This document shows, piece by piece, positions 58,401-64,000 of a stretch of DNA of 64,000 nt. Position numbers and translations under genes: made by a program. The DNA lies in NCBI RefSeq assembly GCF_000208745.1, contig NC_030851.1, positions 5,680,524 through 5,744,523 on the forward strand. Reading direction: 5' to 3'. The notes under the pieces are model-generated. The model saw nothing but the letters and a program-made list of their open reading frames with translations. It was not told the origin of the DNA and made no database searches. This DNA comes from Theobroma cacao (Eukaryota > Streptophyta > Magnoliopsida > Malvales > Malvaceae). How positions within the stretch are numbered: the first letter of the stretch is position 1; each line of letters opens with the position of its first letter.

Positions 58401-61080
58401 TCAAGGACTGGATTTCTTTGTTGGAGGAGATTGCTGAGAAAGAAAAGGAACATCCACCACTGTCCCAAGAATATTTTCTCCAACAACCACAGTATCCCCA
58501 CACGAAGCTGCTTGCCTCTTGATGTAGCCTAAAGCAAAATGGTCAGATTCCTTTCTTCCAGTGGTATAGCTTGTCAGCTTTCCGACCTGCAGAATTTAAA
58601 GAAAAGCTTTGTGTCAGTTCCCCATTCTACCTTAAATATGAGCCAAAAGTAAACGAATTCCCTCATAATTCCAATATATACATGTATTTCAATCTAACAA
58701 ATCACTTTACGGAAAGAAACGGACTAGAACCTTTTTCCCATTAACTGTAATTGGGCTGCCAGGTTCTACTGGTGCTGACAAATGAATTCCCCATAGTCTC
58801 TGTTTAACTCCATCATATGTAATGAGTCTTGATATTGTCTCTTGCCCCTTATAACAGCCTAAGAATAGTAGCGTTAGATAGAGCATCTTTGAAATTTTCT
58901 TAGCAGATAGTCAATGGTAAGGATTAGCTACCCTTGTTCATAGAAATTGAGTTCCAAAGACCAGCCTCCAGAACATTAAATTCATTAGTTAGCTCCTTTC
59001 CAGGAGCTGGTCGTCCTGCAAAATTAAGTTAGATTTGCCTAAGAACTTACTGAATTACAATTAATCGGGAATAAAAAAATATTAACAATCAATTAAATCA
59101 GAGAGCTACTTAATAAACATTTTCCTAGACTGCTTTTTTAACAAGACTAGTAACAGAAATGCTCAAAATGCTTCACTACAACTGGACTTAGCAAATGCTT
59201 GAATTTGATATTCTGCATTGAGCAAATAAATAAACCATGAAGCCATGACAGGGCAACAAATAAAGAATTACCACCTTGTATAACCCTTAGTTTTTCCCAG
59301 GCATTAAAACCCAATGGAATAGCACCCTGAGATAGAAGAGTTTTCCAGACTGATCCGGCTGTCGTTGGTGACATCAACAACGAAAAACCTTCTTGAGAAA
59401 TTATATTTCCCACCCCAACAGTTAGAGGCATACCATTCACCTGAAATTGGATAAAAATCCTATTTTTGATATACAACAATAAACACTAAACAGAATACAA
59501 TTTGACTACTTTCCTATTCTAAATACTATTTTGACATCAAAGAATCTTACCAGCGAGGAACTTACCACATAAAAAAAATTAAAAATGCAAAATAGTCCAA
59601 GACAGACCAAAATTAACAACTTGCTCAAAAGAATATAGAGACCTTACGCTGTAATGTCGATTTGTGCCATATGGTTGCCCAACAAGATCACTGAGATTCA
59701 AATTAGCCATCACCTGTTTGCACATTACAACTCAAGTCATTAAGATCATCAAAATTAAAACCAACAAAAAGAGCAATGTCATGGAAGAATAACAATTTAT
59801 AGAAATTTCCTTACTTGGTTGCTTTTTGGACCTGCTAGAGCAAATAAGCAAGTTTGCTTGGTGATGTCTTGAATCTCTACCTTATCAGCAAAAAATACGT
59901 ACCTGCAAAAGAAAAGCTGAGCACCACGAACATGGCAAAGCTATTCAGGGACAAAAGCAATGAATGCAATGATCTCCAAGAGGTTGAATGGACATACTTA
60001 TTGAGCATTTCAGTTATGTTTCCACAGGTCTCTGGTGAAACCACTAACACAACTGCCTTTTTCTGTGAACTTGAACAAAAGACTAATAAGCAAACAAATC
60101 AACTAGGATCCATCCATTGCTAAAAAGCAAACTAAAATACATTAGAAATAGGAAATAAGACTACCATAATCCACGCATAAGCAATATCTATTGTCCTCGC
60201 TGTTGGCGTAACAAAAACTGTATCACATCCCTATGAATTTCAATTGAAGAAAATCCATTCAATTTGAACCAAATGAAGCAAAAAAATGACGCAAACAAAG
60301 AGGGTATGTATATCTACTACTCCCCAAGAAACACACACCTGTCCTTCACTAAGACATTCAAAATCTGCAGTAGTTTGGTTGTGAAGAAACTGAATACGGT
60401 CATCTCCACTGACTTCAATAATTCAATCCAATATATTATTTTCATAAGAACAAATCATACTCGGATAAGTAAACCTCAAATGAAGTGCAGTGGGAAATAA
60501 GCAGAGGTACCTACCTCTTATCCGTCCAAAATGTGAAAGGTCCATAACCTAAAAGCCATCAAATGAAAAACAAGGATATCTAATAATATTAAGAGATTCA
60601 AGTCACAAAGAAAATGAAAACGAGAAATATTGAGTCAGAAATTGAATTTAAAGTAGAAACGCACCACCACCCCATTATCGAATGCATCCAAAGCTTCATC
60701 ATCATTCTCAAAAGTTTCTATTATTCCTTCCTCTGAGACCTTTGCACCTTCAGCTGTAACTGTATCCTGTAAACAATCAAATTAAAAATCCCAAAACACC
60801 ATACTTTTTCAATGAAAAAAAATGATGAGGGTAGCGCAGGGGCAGACTGTACTAGGAAGTCATGATCGATGGGGGGAGGGGAGAGTTCGAAAGGTAAGGC
60901 GGCGATAATAGAGGTAGAGCAAGATTTTCCTGATGAGAGCTTGTTCTTGTTACTCTTCTTGGTCGAAAATGCAGCGTTTCGGTAAAGGAGAGGAGCGGCT
61001 CTAGAGTATTGAAGACGAGCGGTGGAACGGCCAACCAAGTGAGCCACGCAAGGCGTCGCCGTCGCGGTCGCCGTCGTCAT
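58401..61080 (-). CDS. Plastid COG0354 (YgfZ/GcvT-like) protein, At1g60990-like
   Basis: Twelve exons on the minus strand: 61080-60853, 60766-60665, 60548-60515, 60412-60339, 60230-60165, 60062-59998, 59902-59815, 59713-59648, 59440-59275, 59015-58932, 58858-58731 and 58586-58401, encoding 428 residues. The first ~60 residues (CVAHLVGRSTARLQYSRAAP, Ser/Ala/Arg-rich) look like a chloroplast transit peptide. The GcvT fold follows: VMDLSHFGRIR, FLHNQTTADFECL and FALAGPKSNQVMANLNLSDL. The COG0354 signature KGCYKGQETISRLITYDGVK lies near residue 330 and the C-terminal barrel starts at VGKLTSYTTG. Bacterial YgfZ uses folate to support Fe-S enzymes; a similar plastid role is inferred from family. 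A Met at 61218 is also in frame but adds a Phe/Tyr-rich stretch, so 61080 is preferred. Confidence 0.93.
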
Positions 61081-61975
61081 TCCTTCGTTTGTTGCAGCGG
61101 CTGCCGGCTGGGAAGTGGAAAATGCCGAAATCTGATAATAAAAAAAAAAAAGGAAAAAGTCTTTAACCGTTAGAAACTCGGAGGTCCACCCGGTTGCTGA
61201 AGATTGTGCTCTATCCATTACATTTCTAAAGAATGGATGTTTTTATTGTAGTCTTATAACCGGATTATATCATCCGCAATTATAATTAATTAATTATAAT
61301 TTACAGTCATAATTTAGAATTGCGTAAATTTTATTAAAATATTATATGAAGTTTGCAATTATAAGTTATAGAATGAGATATAATTACTTGTTATAATTAC
61401 AGAGTTTTATGAGTAGGGTATTTGTTATTTTTAAATTACCTTAACACGAATGTTATTATTTGATAAAGTATCCGAATCTTATAAATATTTGTTTAAATTT
61501 TTGAATTACCATTTGAATGGGTACATAAATATTTTAAATATTATTTGTTAAATATTTTTATTGAAATAAATAAAAATTAATTTTTATATATATTATTGAT
61601 GAAAAGTAAATTAATTTATAAAAAATAAATTAAAATTTAAAATTATATATAGAATAAGTAATGAATTTTAATAAATATTACATTAATTATAAAAAATGTA
61701 TAAACAAAAAATAATACATATAAAATTAAAATTTAATATCAATCATCATTATTTATAATGAAGTTCAATAGTATCCTAAGATCACTACTTGAATCCTACC
61801 CGAACTCATGATGAGTAATAATTTTAATGCTTAAACCCGATTATTAAATACTCTAATTTTGCTTAATTGGATTGAGTAATGCAAGATATCGAATAAAAAA
61901 TACTCATTAACACACTCTTAATTATAATTGAATAATTTCAAAATTATAATAAAAAAACCACAAATAAAATGCTCC
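61081..61975. other. AT-rich spacer upstream of the COG0354 gene
   Basis: Very AT-rich with short inverted stretches (for example around 61,280-61,310, AATTATAATTAATTAATTAT). No gene is seen. The hundred bases next to 61081 are promoter or leader. Confidence 0.5.
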
Positions 61976-61983
61976 CTTTTAAG

Positions 61984-62760
61984 TAAACTTGTCAAAATGA
62001 GCCTGACCCATTTGACCGGTTTATTTTTTATTAAAAATGGGGTTAGTTGGGTTATGAAATTTCAAGTTCATATTATAATTGGGTTTAGATAGGCTAGTCC
62101 ATCTGATCAATGAGTTGTATCGAGTTGGTACAGGTCATAAGAAAAAAATAAATTTATAATTTTATATATCTAGCTATATAAAATTAATAATTTAGTTACT
62201 AATGATATTGTTTATCTTATATATTTCAATGTCTTTAATCTTTATTTGTCAAATTAATAATTTTACTTAAGATTAAAACTCACTATCTCTTTTTCTTTTA
62301 TGGTAATGAATATTAGTTGATAATAATTCAAATCTTGATACATCATTATTGTCCAAACAAGATTCAAATATTTTACTTAAAAATGAGGATTGGGAAGGAC
62401 ATAAATGAGTATTGAAATTTCTATTTATTTTGTTACGTACTTATGTTAATAGGATTGTAATTTATGTTAAAAATTAAAACTTTACTTATATTTGATATAA
62501 TTTATTTATTTATTTATATTTAGTGTAATTTATTTTGTTGTAACATATTTTTATTATTCAATTTATAGATTAAATTATGCAACAATTTTATTCATAAGGA
62601 GTTTTAGGTAAAATTGAGGAAATGAATTTTTTTTTTTGAAAAAAAAAGAAGTGAGTTGTCCTAATTGACCCATGGGTTGATAATGGGTGGATTGGACTGG
62701 AGTTTTGATAGTCCATATAAAAAATGGACTAACCCAGCTCAACCCATATTGACACCTCTA
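61984..62760. mobile_element. hAT-type non-autonomous element with perfect 8-bp TSD
   Basis: CTTTTAAG occurs at 61976-61983 and again at 62761-62768, directly at the two ends. The right end, reverse-complemented, is TAGAGGTGTCAATATGGGTT and the left end is TAAACTTGTCAAAATGAGCC, short diverged TIRs of the TAGGGGTGTCAA type known from plant hAT MITEs. It is 777 bases, AT-rich and without a transposase. Subterminal GGGTT and AACCC repeats are also present. Confidence 0.85.
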
Positions 62761-62768
62761 CTTTTAAG

Positions 62769-63657
62769 CATAAAGCTATTTGAATAATGATTATTTAACT
62801 TTCAATATTATTTCTAGACATTGATTTTTCTTTTAATAAAAAATGAAAAAAACATAAAGATTGGATAACATCTTATCAAATTATTTAATGAAAAAAATTA
62901 GTGCTTAAATGTAAATTTATAAGAATAATAAAAAAAATAGGGATAATGATTAAATAAGTTCCTAAATTAAACAAGCTATTGTTTTTTTTATTGTGTTCAA
63001 TTAAGTTTTTATATATTTATTTTGGATCAAATAAGTATTTATTACTAATTATTAACTAATTCAAAATATCATCTGTTATTTTATATCCACATAGCATTGA
63101 CATGACATTAATGCAGAGGATAAAAAATATTACATTATCATATTATCATGTTAAATTAATATGTCATGTTATCATTAATTATAATATGTAAATATGTCAC
63201 ATTATCATTAATTATGATATATTAATATGTTACGTTATTATCACGCAATATAAAATGACAATGATATTTTGACAAAATTAATCATTAATCATAAAAATTT
63301 ATTTGACACAAAATAAAAATAAAAAAACTTATTTGACTCATAATAAAAATATAATAACTTGATTGATCATAATAATAACATAAAGACTTATTTAAATTTT
63401 TTTAAATAGTTTAAAAAATTTTAATATTATGTAAAAAAATTAATATTCTTATATCTCAACCTAATGTGTAGCAACAATAATAAAAAAAATTAGTCTTTTA
63501 AAAATTTAATTTTAATAATAATAATAATAATCTTATGTTACCCTCACTAAGAAAAGCTGTCATTGGCCCTTTTTCGAACAGTTATTTAGAGAAGTACCCA
63601 AACAGCACCTTAAACGTCCAACTTCTTGTTTTCCCGCCTTTGTGTCTGTCAAGCAAG
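62769..63657. other. AT-rich spacer before the right-edge gene
   Basis: It contains the inverted-repeat element at about 62,950-63,395 and an (AAT)n run near 63,512-63,530. The last ~120 bases before 63658 are the leader of the right-edge gene. Confidence 0.5.
62950..63395. repeat. MITE with long, imperfect terminal inverted repeats
   Basis: The left arm reads TTAAATAAGTTCCTAAATTA, then TCAATTAAGTTTTTATATAT, then GGATCAAATAAGTATTTATT. The reverse complement of the right arm reads TTAAATAAGTCTTTATGTTA, TCAATCAAGTTATTATATTT and GAGTCAAATAAGTTTTTTTA. Arms are about 100 bases each. The interior holds repeated TATCATTAATTATRATAT units near 63,170-63,225. No clear target duplication was found. Confidence 0.65.
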
Positions 63658-63843
63658 ATGCCTGAAAATCCAAACCCAATCCAAGCTTTGTTTCAAACCG
63701 TTGAAAGATTCTCGAATTGTGTCCAAACGCACCTTGCCAATTTCACCCGGCAGTCTCATCATCCATCGCCCACCAAGAAAAATCCTCTCATCTCTCTCTC
63801 ATCATCAGGACCAAACGCTGACTACCCTGCCACTACTACTAAG
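63658..63843 (+). CDS. First exon of an unrecognised gene cut by the window edge
   Basis: 62 codons from ATG at 63658 to a donor AAG|GTACCT at 63843. The protein starts MPENPNPIQALFQTVERFSN, continues CVQTHLANF and then a Ser/Pro/Lys-rich stretch. An amphipathic start followed by a low-complexity linker suggests a soluble plant protein, but I cannot name the family from 62 residues. The remaining exons lie to the right of the window. Confidence 0.6.
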
Positions 63844-64000
63844 GTACCTGCCATTCCCCATCGTTCCATCTTTCATATGCTTATTTACTTGGTACCAATC
63901 TCGAAGCTTGTACGAGTGTCCATTACGTTGCTCGCAGCTTGCTTATTAACTGTTTGTCGAAATTCCCATATCACGCTTATTTCCTAGTATACAAGCTTCT

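Noticed and set aside
1..64000. tRNA or rRNA genes
   Set aside because: I looked for tRNA box A/B patterns and conserved rRNA stretches and saw none that I could support; a tRNAscan-SE run would settle this.

Overview
This window is nuclear DNA of a flowering plant, almost certainly a eudicot. Short GT-AG-spliced genes sit in AT-rich spacers. The gene families are plant-specific (clade D PP2C, RHY1-type RING-H2, P4H9-type prolyl hydroxylase, LEA-like, PUT polyamine transporter). There is a dense patch of LTR and LINE retrotransposons. The species cannot be fixed from sequence alone. A 727-base run of N at 4800-5526 and a single N at 13336 show that it is a draft assembly.

Layout. Positions 1-11,600 carry three minus-strand genes: a clade D protein phosphatase 2C, a RHY1A-like RING-H2 E3 ligase with a small DNA transposon in its second intron, and a small LEA-like protein with a readable TATA box and ABRE. 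Positions 11,602-31,676 are a nested block of mobile DNA. A 5'-truncated minus-strand LINE is split by three later insertions: an 11.9-kb Ty3/gypsy element of Tat/Athila type (11,846-23,740) and two long apparent solo LTRs (23,932-26,735 and 28,737-31,192). The gypsy element itself contains a Harbinger-like MITE and, on the opposite strand, a decayed plant-mobile-domain (PMD) open reading frame.

Positions 33,350-50,055 hold five plus-strand genes: prolyl 4-hydroxylase 9-like, an uncharacterised repeat/coiled-coil protein with a GC-AG intron, a 78-residue zinc-finger protein of the At2g23090 type, a short secreted LRR protein resembling a SERK ectodomain, and an Mpv17/PMP22 membrane protein. 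Positions 51,705-61,080 hold three minus-strand genes: a SAGA subunit of ADA1/Tad1 type, a PUT/LAT polyamine-amino acid transporter, and a plastid COG0354 (YgfZ/GcvT-like) protein. A broken DnaJ/HSP40 copy lies among them on the plus strand. The last 3 kb is AT-rich, holds a hAT-type element with a perfect 8-bp target duplication and a second MITE-like inverted repeat, and ends in the first exon of an unrecognised gene that runs off the window.

The genes are independent transcription units; nothing indicates a shared pathway. From memory, the PP2C, P4H9 and Mpv17 types correspond to neighbouring Arabidopsis loci (At4g33920, At4g33910, At4g33905). That would make this a conserved neighbourhood inflated by the transposon block. 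All exon boundaries were worked out by hand from splice signals and reading phase. Every multi-exon total given below is divisible by three.
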